Notes: generated from the sequence alone by a model not told the origin. A DNA stretch of 64,000 nt from Chiridota heheva (GCA_020152595.1 JAIGNY010004524.1:43501-107500); one strand, 5' to 3'. Shown: positions 1 to 9,740, counted from the stretch's first letter. Numbers and translations: made by a program.

Positions 1-560
1 ATTGCAACAGTCTGCTTGTAGGTGCGTCACATGAGAACATCAAACGATTGCAGAGGATACAAAACAAAGCTGCACGTATTGTCACTAAAACATCAAAACG
101 TGACAGTATTACAGCGGCGTTAAAGCTTTTGCACTGGCTACCAGTTGAAGCTAGAATCGAGTATAAGATATTGTGTTTAGCCTACCAGTGTATAGACGGA
201 TCAGCACCAGAATACCTCTGTGAGCTTCTGTCCATCTATCAGCCAAAAAGGTGTCTCAGGTCTAGTGACAAGCAATTGCTGGATATACCAAAGTGGAGAC
301 TAAAATCTTTTGGGTACAGGTCTTTCACAGTGGCAGCCGCCAGAAAATGGAATGATATTCCGAAATCCATGAAAGACATTAAATTTTTGAATACGTTTAA
401 ATCTCAGCTCAAAACATATTTGTTTAAGAAGTATTTTTGATTTTTATTATAATTTAATTTAATCATTTATTTACATTAACCTATCATTTGTATTGTATAA
501 GCGCTTTGAGCATACTCCACAGTGTGGATTAAGCGCTATATAAATGTTCCTATTATTACA
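1..560 (+). mobile_element. 3' end of an L2-like non-LTR retrotransposon
   Basis: The 3' terminal part of an L2-type LINE. It contains the end of the reverse-transcriptase ORF and a short 3' UTR with a GCGCTTTGAGCATAC / GCGCTATATAAATG hairpin-like tail ending in TATTATTA, a style typical of L2 elements in marine animals. Immediately to the right, without spacer, Polinton sequence (penton-like gene start) begins, so this LINE appears to have inserted into Polinton copy A. The 5' part lies outside the window. Confidence 0.75.
3..440 (+). CDS. L2-like reverse transcriptase, C-terminal fragment
   Basis: Partial ORF open at the window edge and ending with TGA at 438-440. It encodes the C-terminal thumb and tail of an L2-type reverse transcriptase. 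The CNSLL motif (of the family's DYCNSLL), the RIQNKAARIV segment and LHWLPVEARIEYKI are the usual landmarks following the catalytic palm, which is not in the window. The reading frame is intact over the visible part, which points to a fairly young insertion. Family membership is recognised from these motifs; no search was run. Confidence 0.75.
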   Translation, partial: CNSLLVGASHENIKRLQRIQNKAARIVTKTSKRDSITAALKLLHWLPVEARIEYKILCLAYQCIDGSAPEYLCELLSIYQPKRCLRSSDKQLLDIPKWRLKSFGYRSFTVAAARKWNDIPKSMKDIKFLNTFKSQLKTYLFKKYF

Positions 561-658
561 GGTCTCGAAAGAATGTTTCGAAATTCCGTCACTGTGTTTT
601 CGGGACACACATTCATCGAGACATTGCTAGGCAGCGTCATGTAAAACGATCTACCCAT
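561..658 (-). pseudogene. Penton-like minor capsid protein, N-terminal stub
   Basis: Reading leftward from ATG at 656-658, the sequence encodes a short N-terminus with the pattern SFYMTLPSN followed by CPENTVTEF, the signature start of the Polinton penton-like (minor capsid) protein. It matches the two copies in Polinton B at 48271 and 47005. The frame is open to 561, where the L2-like LINE begins, so only about 33 codons remain. In these elements the protein is expected to form the capsid vertices. It lies just downstream of the integrase in the same orientation, as in copy B. Confidence 0.65.
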
Positions 659-699
659 TGTAACGTCTCGCAGTCGAATGAAGGTGTTGTCAAACGACT

Positions 700-1793
700 T
701 TATAATTTAAGAACATCGGTGACCCAACTGTTGAATTTGGAAGGGTAACCGTACCATTTTACCAGATATTCTTTCGTTCCATCTTTACGTTTTCGTGATC
801 GAAGAATCTTCTCTATTTTATAAACTGCGTCTATTTCCTTTTTGCCGATCTTTTGTAATTCCTCTCGATAAAAGGTACGGCCACTTCTTCTCCTTCGAGA
901 TCTTCAACCGCATACACGACGGGTTGACGGCGGATAACTTTGTCGATTACAAATACTTCTTCGGTCCATCGTGGCATATAGCCTTTGCGAAATGGTCGTG
1001 TGACCATGCTCAAACGAACGACGTCTCCTATTTGTAAGGTTACACCTTTCATCTTCTTCTTTGACATTTTACCGTATAAAGCTTCCCAGACCTCCAATTC
1101 GTTACGCTCGTGGACATCTTCAGGAGCCCGTCTGATACTGCGATGCCGAGCACCGTTGTAGGCGACAAGAAGTTTGGGTAGTACGTCGACGTATTTGTAC
1201 GTGCTGTTTGCAGTGAAGTAGCGCCACATTCGAGTTTTGAGCGTACGGTTGAATCTTTCCACCACGCTGGCTTTGGTTTCGTTTTCCGTCGAGAAGAGCT
1301 TTACACCTTGTTTTTTCAAATAGGTCTGTACTTGATGATTATAGAATTCGGTTCCTTTGTCTGTCTGAAGCTTCCGCGGTAAACGTCCTGAATCTTTGAA
1401 CAACTTTTTGAATGCAGTCAAAAGTGATGCTCCTGATTTGTTTTTGAGTGGTATTGCCCATGCGAATTTGGAAAATACGTCTATACATGTCAACAACCAT
1501 TTTGTCCCTTTGTTAAACCGTGCGTAAGCACTGAGATCGACGAGATCGGCTTGCCATTGATCGTCGATACCATTTACGATGACTCTGTTTCTGTTGTACT
1601 TATGTCTCGAAGTCTTGTGCAAAGTGTACGTGTCTTGTTTTTCAAGCCATGTTCGTACCGCCGTTCGTTTCAGATTCGGAAACCGTTTCTTGGCCGCGGC
1701 GTACACGCTGTCGACTCCTGCGAAGCCAGCGGGATGCGATGGATCGTAGTAGATTTCTCGAAGTATTTCTTCCACCGTCGGTGACATCTTCAT
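700..1793 (-). pseudogene. Polinton integrase (DDE, retroviral type) with C-terminal chromodomain, one frameshift
   Basis: Retroviral-type integrase that would insert the element DNA into the host chromosome. Starting at ATG 1793, an N-terminal HTH-like region (residues 1-60) leads to the catalytic core: Asp in QADLVDL near residue 83, Asp in LQTDKGTEF near 145 and Glu in VVERFNRT near 179, a DDE triad with roughly the usual 35-residue spacing. An SH3-like segment follows, then a chromodomain (EIDAVYKIEKILRSR, then LVKWYGYPSKFN) that is in another frame because one G is missing near position 880 compared with copy B. The uninterrupted ORF therefore stops at 831, while the chromodomain frame ends at TAA 700-702. 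Everything else is intact. Confidence 0.9.
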
Positions 1794-1930
1794 TCCGAAT
1801 CACACGTCCACCGCAACAAGCGCTGACACAGTTGGTGTTTTTTAATAAATTGCGTAAGGTTACCCAAGATGATGCTGTACCTGCCATGTCGGTTTCTATT
1901 CTGTACTTATCAAACTCGAACGATGTCTTT

Positions 1931-2650
1931 TTATGTGTACTGTAACCATCGTGCTGCTCTTTGGTATCGGTCTCTGTGGCGGAAACGCTCTCTAAGAGAA
2001 GTTCTTGGCATATACATTGGTGTTTCCTCTTCTTCTTCTTCTTCTTCACGAGTCATTGGAATTTCTTTTTCTTCCACAGGGATTTCTTCTTTCTCAACGT
2101 CCCCCGTCTGATTAAATCGTCGAAGTCGTTCCCACATCTCTCTATTACCGACCAACTCTTGCGGAACATTGAGCCGTGATAATCCTTCGATAAACGCTTT
2201 ACGCCCGGTCGGACTGAAAGTTTTTCGGAAACGGATCGCATCGTTTACCAAATCTACCACATGACTCCCAGGTACGGTTTGACCTTCGACGATTAACTCC
2301 CCGCGAGGCGACCATTTCATCTCACGTAACACCATCCTGGCTAATTGTTCTGCTTTACCGCGTAATGCTTTTGGTGCGCTGGCGATCATCTCGTCGACGT
2401 GGTGTGTGGCAGGGACGGATGGTGGTGGTGTTGGTGGTACGGAAAATCCGATTGCTTTACGACGGTAAACAGTGAATAAACTTAATGCGTCTTCGTAAAG
2501 TTTGACTTTTTCTTCGTCCGTGATGTCGCGTCGATCCAAAATCTCTCTCATTTTTTCGTCCAGGGACAAAGTTTTGATTTTCTCCGGAGCTTCAAACACC
2601 TGTGCTTGCCGTGTCAGAGCGTCAGGAGTTACGACTAGCATTTTTTTCAT
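1931..2650 (-). CDS. Conserved Polinton protein of unknown function (239 aa)
   Basis: An intact 239-residue ORF beginning MKKMLVVTPDAL. I do not know a function for it. The middle holds a conserved block (ELIVEGQTVPGSHVVDLVND, then FRKTFSPTGRKAF and LSRLNVPQELVGN) of a type I recall next to the ATPase and small basic protein in metazoan Polintons. The C-terminus has a long Glu run (EEEEEEEE) and an Arg-rich tail (RERFRHRDRYQR), giving a strongly charged end. It lies 5 bp from the next minus-strand gene upstream, suggesting one transcription unit with the ATPase. A decayed homologue is at 49561-50100. A structural or DNA-packaging role is possible but is inference. Confidence 0.7.
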   Translation of the reverse strand: MKKMLVVTPDALTRQAQVFEAPEKIKTLSLDEKMREILDRRDITDEEKVKLYEDALSLFTVYRRKAIGFSVPPTPPPSVPATHHVDEMIASAPKALRGKAEQLARMVLREMKWSPRGELIVEGQTVPGSHVVDLVNDAIRFRKTFSPTGRKAFIEGLSRLNVPQELVGNREMWERLRRFNQTGDVEKEEIPVEEKEIPMTREEEEEEEETPMYMPRTSLRERFRHRDRYQRAARWLQYT

Positions 2651-2655
2651 GGTTG

Positions 2656-3003
2656 TTACAGCAGGAGTGGAATCACGGCAGGTAGTAAAGTCGGCAGTTG
2701 TTTCAGTATAGGTACTATAATGTTTTGAAAAAATTTGCCCGAGCCACGTTGTCGTAGTACTTGACGTTTGTACTTGATCGGGACGTTAGAGCAACCCAAA
2801 ATCACCAGTTTGCGTCGTTGTTTGGCGAGGGCTTTCTTCTGTGAGGGAGTCAGTTTCACCGTTCCTTCGGAGATGTTCAATGCACATTCGCAAAGACAAT
2901 GCAACAGTTGATTACTGGCGTGTTTCAACACGTGACGACGTTGTTTCGAACTGCCTTCGGCGATTGCTCTGAGATAGGGTTCTTGGTGTCTCCACTTCTC
3001 CAT
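2656..3003 (-). CDS. Small basic Polinton protein with hydrophobic C-terminus
   Basis: I choose the ATG at 3001-3003 (MEKWRHQEPYLRAI), giving 115 residues; the frame is open further upstream to 3096 but that part overlaps the upstream gene's 3' region. The protein is Lys/Arg-rich in the middle (QKKALAKQRRKLVIL, then KYKRQVLRQRGSGKFF) and ends in a hydrophobic segment (PILKQLPTLLPAVIPLLL). Small basic proteins of this layout accompany the ATPase in Polintons; whether they are core/condensing or membrane-active proteins is not known to me. It is sandwiched between the ATPase and the 239-aa protein on the same strand. The copy B homologue at 50113-50464 is frameshifted near its end. Confidence 0.7.
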   Translation of the reverse strand: MEKWRHQEPYLRAIAEGSSKQRRHVLKHASNQLLHCLCECALNISEGTVKLTPSQKKALAKQRRKLVILGCSNVPIKYKRQVLRQRGSGKFFQNIIVPILKQLPTLLPAVIPLLL

Positions 3004-3151
3004 GACGAATGAATGCACCCCACTTGGGTATACGTATTTTATTTCCTTCGCACATCCACACATGCAAAAACGGTTTAAAGATCCAAAAGATTGCAACGAA
3101 CCATTTCATTACTTTGCCAAAAGGTGCCATAATGTCGAGTGAAGAGAAAAG

Positions 3152-3798
3152 TCAACGACAATAGTTTTTATCGAGGCAAATACACGTATCGGCGGCCGAA
3201 GAGTCCGGTTTGTAAACGAAATCGATCGGGGTTTTAGGGGTGAAATCGATGAAAAGGTAGCCGTATGGCTCTCGTGTGGCATCGGCATAGGCTTCTCGGA
3301 CGTACCGCAAGCGGCCAGGAAACATCTGGCGAGCCAAATGATCGATAGAAGAAGCATCTCGAGGGTTTTGAAAAATATGAGATAATGAGTGTTTAGACTA
3401 AAGGGTACGTCCGCCTTTAAAAACAAGTTTTGTACGAGAAGCACAACGGATAGGTTACGATGATGACTGCCTTTTGTGAACAATGCAGTCACGACGGGGT
3501 TCAACTCGTTCATCAAATCGTCGATGACAATCAGCTTCCTATGCTCTGCATCCAACCGTTTCAGTTCTTCTTCACCGGGTAATCCTTCTATAAATTCGAC
3601 ATGAGGTAAAGCTTGTTTCAATGCTTCGTAATCGGGTTGGTATTCGGCATAAAACCAATACACGCGTTCGGGAGTTGGATCGATTAATTGCTCACGACGT
3701 TCCAACAGCGTTCTCACCCACCGGGTCTTCCCGCACCCTGTCGGCCCTGCAACGATACAAGTGAAAGGATGATGTAATGTTCCATCCAACGTCTCCAT
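3152..3798 (-). pseudogene. Packaging ATPase (FtsK/HerA-A32 type), frameshifted near the C-terminus
   Basis: Genome-packaging ATPase of the FtsK/HerA-A32 lineage, expected to pump element DNA into capsids. ATG at 3798. Walker A GPTGCGKT is at residues 18-25, Walker B KLIVIDDL at about 88-95, and a sensor-like VVLLVQNLF follows near 118-126. Near position 3370 one base is missing from an A run compared with copy B, so the continuous ORF drifts into an unrelated tail to 3109. The expected C-terminal region (HLARQMFPGRLRYVREAYAD, then EPYGYLFIDF) is in the next frame and ends at 3152. It is transcribed divergently from PolB. Confidence 0.9.
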
Positions 3799-4188
3799 TT
3801 CATGAATGTTACGATTAAACTGATGCTGTTCTTTATATTATCTAAAACATATTTACCTATCTTTTTTTTCTTCAGAAAAAGATAATAAAAAAATAATAAT
3901 AATTTCTCTATCTTTAAAAAACAACAATGATCGATATATAAAAAAAACAGATTCTAGTAGTTCGCTCTATACACATATTATTCGCCCTTAAAGATTGTCG
4001 CCTTAAATTGTGAAAGTCACCTTGAAAGGCACCTTTATACGCTGGCATCGTGCCAAGTCACCTTTAAACAATATGTGTGGGTATCGCGTCACCTTCAGAC
4101 AGAAGTTTGGGCATCGCGCCAAACGATATAAATTGGTATGAAATCTTTTGAATTGCATCACTCTATCTTTCGATCTCGAGAAAACAAC
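3799..4188. promoter_or_regulatory. Divergent promoter between ATPase (-) and PolB (+), with E2F-type site and TATA box
   Basis: About 390 bp separates the ATPase start from the PolB start. On the PolB side are three imperfect repeats (roughly 4016-4125) pairing a GTCACCTT-like half with a GGCATCGYGCCAA-like half. The last contains GCGCCAAA at 4116-4123, the inverse of the E2F/DP consensus TTTGGCGC, directly followed by TATAAATT at 4127-4134, about 60 bp before the PolB ATG. The ATPase side is A/T-rich with poly-A and poly-T runs. Binding is inferred from sequence only. Confidence 0.55.
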
Positions 4189-7100
4189 ATGGCCCAACGC
4201 ACGGTGGATTTGTTCGATCAAGGCTGAACGCTAGAAACAAGCAACACTCATGGACAAAGTTACTTTTTTAATCATAGGACAGGTGAAAAACGCTGGGAAT
4301 TGCCGGACGGGTTTGAAGACTCGATGGATTGGGAAGCACAAATCGATACGGAGGAATGGGATATCGAGGATTGGGATGCACAAATTGACACAGAGGAATG
4401 GGATATCAATTCCCAGGATTGTGAACTGGGGGAGATGATCGAGAGAGGAGGAAATAATTTAACCGATGAACTCAATACGTTTGTGAATCAATTAATTGCC
4501 GAAAACATACCAATTCCAGATGAACAATTATTACAATTACCTATCGTTCGTGAGTTTTTACCGCTCGTTGACGAAATAGAAAGACCAGATCAAGTTGGGG
4601 AATCACCTATCGTTCGTGAGTTTTTACCGTTCGTTGATGAAATAGAAAGACCCGATCAAGTCGGGGGAGCAGACGAGGTTGTGGATGTCGATCAGGACGA
4701 TGAAAAAGTTACCGTCGAGAGTTGCTATCGTATCGTGGAGACCCGAAGACGCCATATTCCCAGATATAACTCGGAGGCAAATGAACACGTTGTACGGTTC
4801 GACGGGGAAAGAATTGGTCGACTTGCCAACCAAGAAGAGGACATCGTCAACGTATTACATGCTGTTTTCGAAAGTCTCATCGAACGACTGGTAGAAGGTT
4901 TTGCTGCTCAAGATCGTGTGGGTTTTGAGATTCATTCACCCAGTCTAGAGTATCCGATATGGGTGCAACTCATGCGTAGAGATTAAATGAGCGTACAACG
5001 TCTTCTAACCGCCATTTTTCGAGTATTGTAATCAAAGACTGCTTTTGTGCTCGACGGAGACGTTGAAATCAGAGTGATTCACATCGAGATGCCTCAAGGA
5101 AGTGGCCGTACCAACATAAAAGACTGGACCTTGAAAAAACACTCTATCATCCGTATCGCAAACAAAGATCACCTCTGTCTAGCCCGAGCTCTAGTGACCG
5201 CCAAAGCCCGCATCGACAAAGAGAACGATAACGCCATCAACTGGGAAAACATTCGTCATGGTTTTGGTGAGCAAACGAGACTCGCAAGAGAGTTACACGA
5301 ACGAGCCGGCATTGCTTTGGCTCCTTGTGGATTGGAAGAAGTAGAGCGTTTTCAAGCCGTGTTACCCGATTACCAAGTGAATGTCGTTACTTCAAACCCA
5401 CACGACTTGTTTCTATTCAGGGGACATCCTCGTGCAAAAAAAACTTCATCTTTTCTACCATGATAATCATTTTGATGTTGTCACCTCACTTCCTGGACTA
5501 CTGGATACCCATTACTTCTGTGACATTTGTGAAAAAGGGTACGAAGTCTTTGACCACCATCGTTGCCATAAGGCTTGCGAATGTTGTTTCAATGCAACAA
5601 AAGAGGAATGCCTGCTTACCGAATGGATACATTGTAAAGATTGCGACCGATCCTTCAAGAGTCCGACATGTTTTGCTAATCACAAGAGGATCCCAAAAAG
5701 AAGCAAAGTCACGATCAAACCTAAAACCAAAACAATACCACGCTCAACCTGTCAACACATCTGTCGTTGTACTACTTGTGGAGTAACCGTCAAAGGACAG
5801 CACAAGTGTGGTCAACTTTACTGTAGAAACTGTGAGAGTCGCCAACCGTACGATCATCTTTGTTACATGCAAAAGATCAAAGGAGGAAGAGGGGGAGGAG
5901 AGGTAATTGTCGACGACGTAGAAGCTCGTGATGTTCTCGGCATGAAAGACGAACCAATGAAAGAAAAGAGCCTTCCTCTGAAATACATTTTTTTCGATTT
6001 CGAATGCATGCAGGAAGATAAACTCGACAACGGAGGATATTTACACGTGCCAAACTATTGTGTAGCACATCGTGTTTGTTTGAACTGTATTCAAAACGAA
6101 GATATTCATCAAGATTGTGTATCGTGTGGCAAACGAGAACATGTATTCTCGGGAAGAAACACTCAAAAAGACTTTTGTAGTTGGTTGCTTTCTCCAGAAA
6201 ACAAAGGGAGCACGGCCATCGCTCACAACATGAAAGGATACGACGGTCATTTTATTCTCGATCACATGAATAACATTGGAATGTGCCCCAACGTTGTGAT
6301 GAACGGAGCCAAGCTGATGAGCATCGACTTGAAAGAAAAAGCCAGGAACAAAAAAAGAAAGATGTCACGACCCTGAGGATCATCGATTCGTGTAACTTTA
6401 TTCCGGCTCCTCTCTCTTCTTTTCCCAAGACGTTCGAGTTGACGGAAAAGAAGAAGGGTTATTTCCCGTACCATTTCAACACTCAGCTCTATGAAAATTA
6501 CGTCGGTCCTTGGCCTGCAGTCGAAAACTACAATCCCGATCACATGAAACCTGCTCAGCGCAAAGCTTTTCTTGCTTGGTACGAAGAACAGAAGAACAAG
6601 ACTTTTGACATGGCTCGTGAAATGTACCAGTACTGTTGTAGCGATGTAGAACTACTCCGGCTAGGATGTTTACGTTTCCGAAAAGAGTTTGTTGAAACTA
6701 CGGGCGAAGATCCTTTCGAAAAATGCATCACTATTTCCATGGCCTGTATGCGCCTGTTTCGACGAAAGTTCCTTCGTACCGATACGATTGCCCTGGTTCC
6801 TCATTCGGGGTACGAAAATGATATACAATCGGTGAAAGCCCTTCAATGGTTGAAATGGATCGAGCAACGAGAGGGCCGACAACTGCAACACGCCCGATCT
6901 CCCAAAGGAGAAAAACACATCGGTCCCTACAAAGTAGACGGGTGGGATGAGACGTCAAAGACAGCCTACGAGTTCTACGGTTGTTTGTGGCATGGTTGTC
7001 CTACCTGTTACCCAAACAGAGAACACAAGCTGCCGAGGGTCGAAACAACCGTCGAAGATGTTCACGAGAAGTTTACCCGTAAACGAGACTGGCTGAACAA

Positions 7101-8635
7101 CGAAGGGCTTCGAGAAGGCTGGAAACTGGTTGAAATCTGGGAATGCGAGTTCCTAGACGAACTGGAGAGAAACCCGCAGGTGAAAGATTTCGTCGATAAC
7201 CTGAAACTGAACGAACCTCTCCGCCCCCGAGATGCGTTTTTCGGTGGACGGACCAATGCCATCAAGCTTCATGAAGTCGTCAAAGAAGACGAACAGATCA
7301 AGTACATCGATGTCTGTTCGCTCTACCCATATGTCAACAAGTATTGTAAATACCCTATCGGGCATCCGGATATCATCAAAACCCCGGACACCACCGACGT
7401 ACGTGACTACGAAGGACTGATCAAATGCACCATCTTGCCTCCTCGTGGTCTGTACCATCCCGTGCTACCGGTCCGATGTCGAGGAAAACTCATGTTTCCG
7501 TTATGTATCGCTTGCGCAGAGACTCTGGCCAAAGGAAGATGTAAACACTCTGATGAACTACGAGCACTTCACGGGACGTGGGTGAGCTGCGAGTTACAGA
7601 AAGCCGTAGCGACGGGTTACGAGGTGTTACATATCGGCGAGGTGTGGCATTTCAAGGAGACGATGCAGTACGATCCCGAAACGGGAGAGGCCGGTTTGTT
7701 CACGGCTTACATCAATACGTTTCTGAAAATGAAACAGGAAGCCAGTGGGTGGCCCGAAGGCTGCGAAACCGAAGAACAGCGTCGTCGGTACATCGACGAG
7801 TATGAGGCCCGAGAAGGGATCAGACTGGACTACCTCAACATCGCCAAGAACGAGGGAAAGCGATCGTTGGCTAAACTGATGCTCAACTGCTTTTGGGGAA
7901 AGTTTGGACAGCGAAGTGCACTTACCAAGACGGAATTTATCAACACTCTTGAAAAATTCTACAAGCTGTTGACGGACAAATCGAAACAAGTGAAATACGT
8001 GCAGTTTCACGACAAGTTCACCGCCCGCATCTAATGGGTCGACACGAACGAATACGTCGAAGTGTCGCCAAACACGAACATTTTTAACGCGGCTTATACC
8101 ACGGCTCACGCCAGTCTCAAACTCTACAGTTACATCGAGCGACTGGGGGAGCGCGTCCTCTACATCGACACGGATTCCGTGATTTACTTCAGCCGGCCGG
8201 GAACCTACGATCCACCTCTCGGCAACTTTTTTTGGCGACATGACAGACGAGCTGGAGAAATCTTACGGTGCCGGGAGCTACATCACAGAGTTTGTTTTTG
8301 GAGACCTAAAGAACTACGCTTACAAAGTTTGTTCGACCAAAGCAGGCGCCGTCGTCGTGGGGGAGTGCAAAGTCAGAGGCATCACGTTGGACCACAACAC
8401 CATTCTATCGGTCAACTTCAAGGCGATGATCAACATGGTAAATCACGTAGATCCTGGAACAGGCCGAGCCTGGGAAGACGACGAAGAACTCATCGTTCCT
8501 GTCCATTATCCTCACAGCATCAGGAGAGACGGTCCCGGAAGAGTTCTCACCAGATCCATTACCAAGGATTACAGACTGATCTACGACAAACGCGTCATCC
8601 AAGCAGATCTTTCGACCCTCCCGTACGGTTATTGA
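4189..8635 (+). pseudogene. Polinton protein-primed DNA polymerase B, broken by stops and frameshifts
   Basis: Replicative DNA polymerase of the element. I start it at ATG 4189-4191 because coding homology runs in frame from there, through a WW-like motif (YFFNHRTGEKRWELP), an acidic stretch with internal duplications, and on across TGA 4225, TAA 4984 and TAA 5029. Then come the family block HLCLARALVTAKA, Cys/His clusters (5515-5850, zinc-finger-like), Exo I (FFDFECMQ, about 5990), Exo II (HNMKGYDGHFIL, about 6226), Exo III (YCCSDVELLR, about 6631), motif A (DVCSLYPYVN, about 7309), motif B (NCFWGKFGQR, about 7885) and motif C (YIDTDSVIYF, 8161-8190). Frame changes occur near 5440, 6370 and 8230 (an expanded T run), plus a TAA at 8032 where copy B has CAA. 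Catalytic residues are retained, so decay looks recent. Confidence 0.9.
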
Positions 8636-8824
8636 AAGAGCGCCACCATATATACGGTCGTCGAAAACAGATCTTCAAGCCGTATACGATCACACACCAA
8701 ACTTTTCGTGTAGATACAGAAAGAGCGCCACCATTAACAATGCTGCTTTACTCTCATTGGTCAGAAAGAACATAAAAAGGCAAACCTCGCAGAAGTTCGA
8801 TTCATTATTCCATTAGACACCAAC
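8636..8824 (+). promoter_or_regulatory. Promoter region of gene X (repeated GAGCGCCACCA motif, inverted CCAAT, TATA-like)
   Basis: Between the PolB stop and gene X are two copies of AAGAGCGCCACCAT (8638 and 8718), an inverted CCAAT box ATTGGTCAG at 8756-8764, and a TATA-like CATAAAAAGG at 8771-8780, about 45 bp before the ATG. The same order (GAGCGCCA, then CCAAT-like, then TATA-like) recurs before gene X of copy B, where a CRE-like TGACGTCA is also present. Compared with copy B this interval lacks about 390 bp, including small gene V. Confidence 0.5.
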
Positions 8825-9609
8825 ATGGATACCACACTTAACAGTACGAGTTCAGGGCAGAAACGTAAAGCAACGTCGGAACATACACAGGCATCAAAGA
8901 AACCACGCAACGAGACCTTCAACGTAGTAAAAATGGCCCCTTCGCAAATCATCATGACAGAGATCAGACATGTGGTGCGCGACGACTCTTGCGATCCTGA
9001 CATATACGGAGAACACACCGGCGAAGGAGACTTCACATTACCATTCTACAACGCATTAGGTTGTCTCACCGCGTTTATGGCCCCCTAGGATTTGGCATGG
9101 ATGAAGAAGGAGAAGTACTTGAACATTTGTTGAAAGAGGCAAAGAAACACATGGGCATGGAGGAGGATCATACAAACATTCTGCAGAACGAAACGTCACC
9201 AGCCGTCAAGTCGACAGAAGAAGACTCTCTTTTGTTTAAAGAGAAAAAGAACTGGCCAAAATTCCTAAAAGCGATGACGGAGATAGCACACGACTTGTTG
9301 AAAGCCCAATTGACACAAGCCATATTGGTCAACGACCTGATCAAGAAGGTCGAAGAAAAGAAAGGCAAAGTAAAAGAGATTCAACGCCCGCTGAATACAG
9401 ATCCACTCACGAAAGACATTTTCAAAGAGCTGGAAAGGAAAATGAAGGAAGAGGTTAGCAAAGACTACGGGGAAGAGAAGGTACTCTGTTTGTTGAGAGA
9501 CGTCATCTATGCAACGCTAGGAAGCTATGCTGATCGATTGAGCAATCTCGGTCTCAAATGCAAAGTGATGGACTGTCTGTGGGACTTGATTATTGTGGGA
9601 GAATGTTAA
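8825..9609 (+). pseudogene. Gene X: unknown Polinton protein with NLS and coiled coil, one frameshift
   Basis: About 260 residues. It starts at ATG 8825 with an N-terminal stretch rich in basic clusters (GQKRKATSEHTQASKKPRNE) that resembles a bipartite nuclear localisation signal. A conserved segment follows (VRDDSCDPDIYGEH, then FYNALGCLTAF), then a long Lys/Glu-rich helical region (KFLKAMTEIAHDLLKAQ, LIKKVEEKKGKVKEIQ) likely to form a coiled coil. One base is missing near 9085 compared with copy B, moving the second half to another frame; the ORF ends at 9609. I do not recognise the family. Copy B (58833-59570) confirms that it is a real gene. AATAAA occurs at about 9635. Confidence 0.65.
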
Positions 9610-9663
9610 AACATTGTATGTGTTTGAAGAAAAAAATAAAAATATTTTAAAAAATGAAAAAAT

Positions 9664-9740
9664 GAGGGCGGAAGGAGTACAAAATCGTGGCATGACTCCT
9701 ACGGTACCACTGCGTTGGTTGGGGCAGGTACTTTACCCTC
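9664..9740 (+). ncRNA. Conserved 77-nt element predicted to fold as a three-way junction (copy A)
   Basis: Closing stem GAGGG (9664-9668) with CCCTC (9736-9740); second stem AGGAGT (9673-9678) with ACTCCT (9695-9700); third stem GTAC+CTGC (9704-9713, two-base bulge) with GCAG+GTAC (9724-9731). Homologues at 43239-43315 and 25959-26040 keep the same three pairings with different bases. It lies 55 bp after the stop of gene X. The fold is my hand pairing. No known ribozyme core was found, and it could act as RNA or as cruciform DNA. Confidence 0.5.

Noticed and set aside
3360..3380. Programmed frameshift in the ATPase gene
   Set aside because: Copy B has its frame changes at other positions, and the local sequence is not a classic slippery heptamer; a one-base loss in an A run explains it.
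4225..4227. TGA early in PolB as a selenocysteine or programmed readthrough codon
   Set aside because: Copy B has TTG there, other plain stops follow, and no SECIS-like need is apparent; it is better explained as decay.
5047..5463. Independent gene starting at GTG 5047
   Set aside because: Eukaryotic context and continuous homology in the same frame show it is the middle of PolB, separated only by stop codons.
8634..8655. Histone-type stem-loop after PolB (AAGAGCGCCACCA)
   Set aside because: The 3' half looks similar, but there is no matching 5' stem; the motif recurs as a promoter element elsewhere.
9664..9740. Hammerhead ribozyme
   Set aside because: Three-way junction, but the CUGAUGA and GAAA core is missing on both strands.
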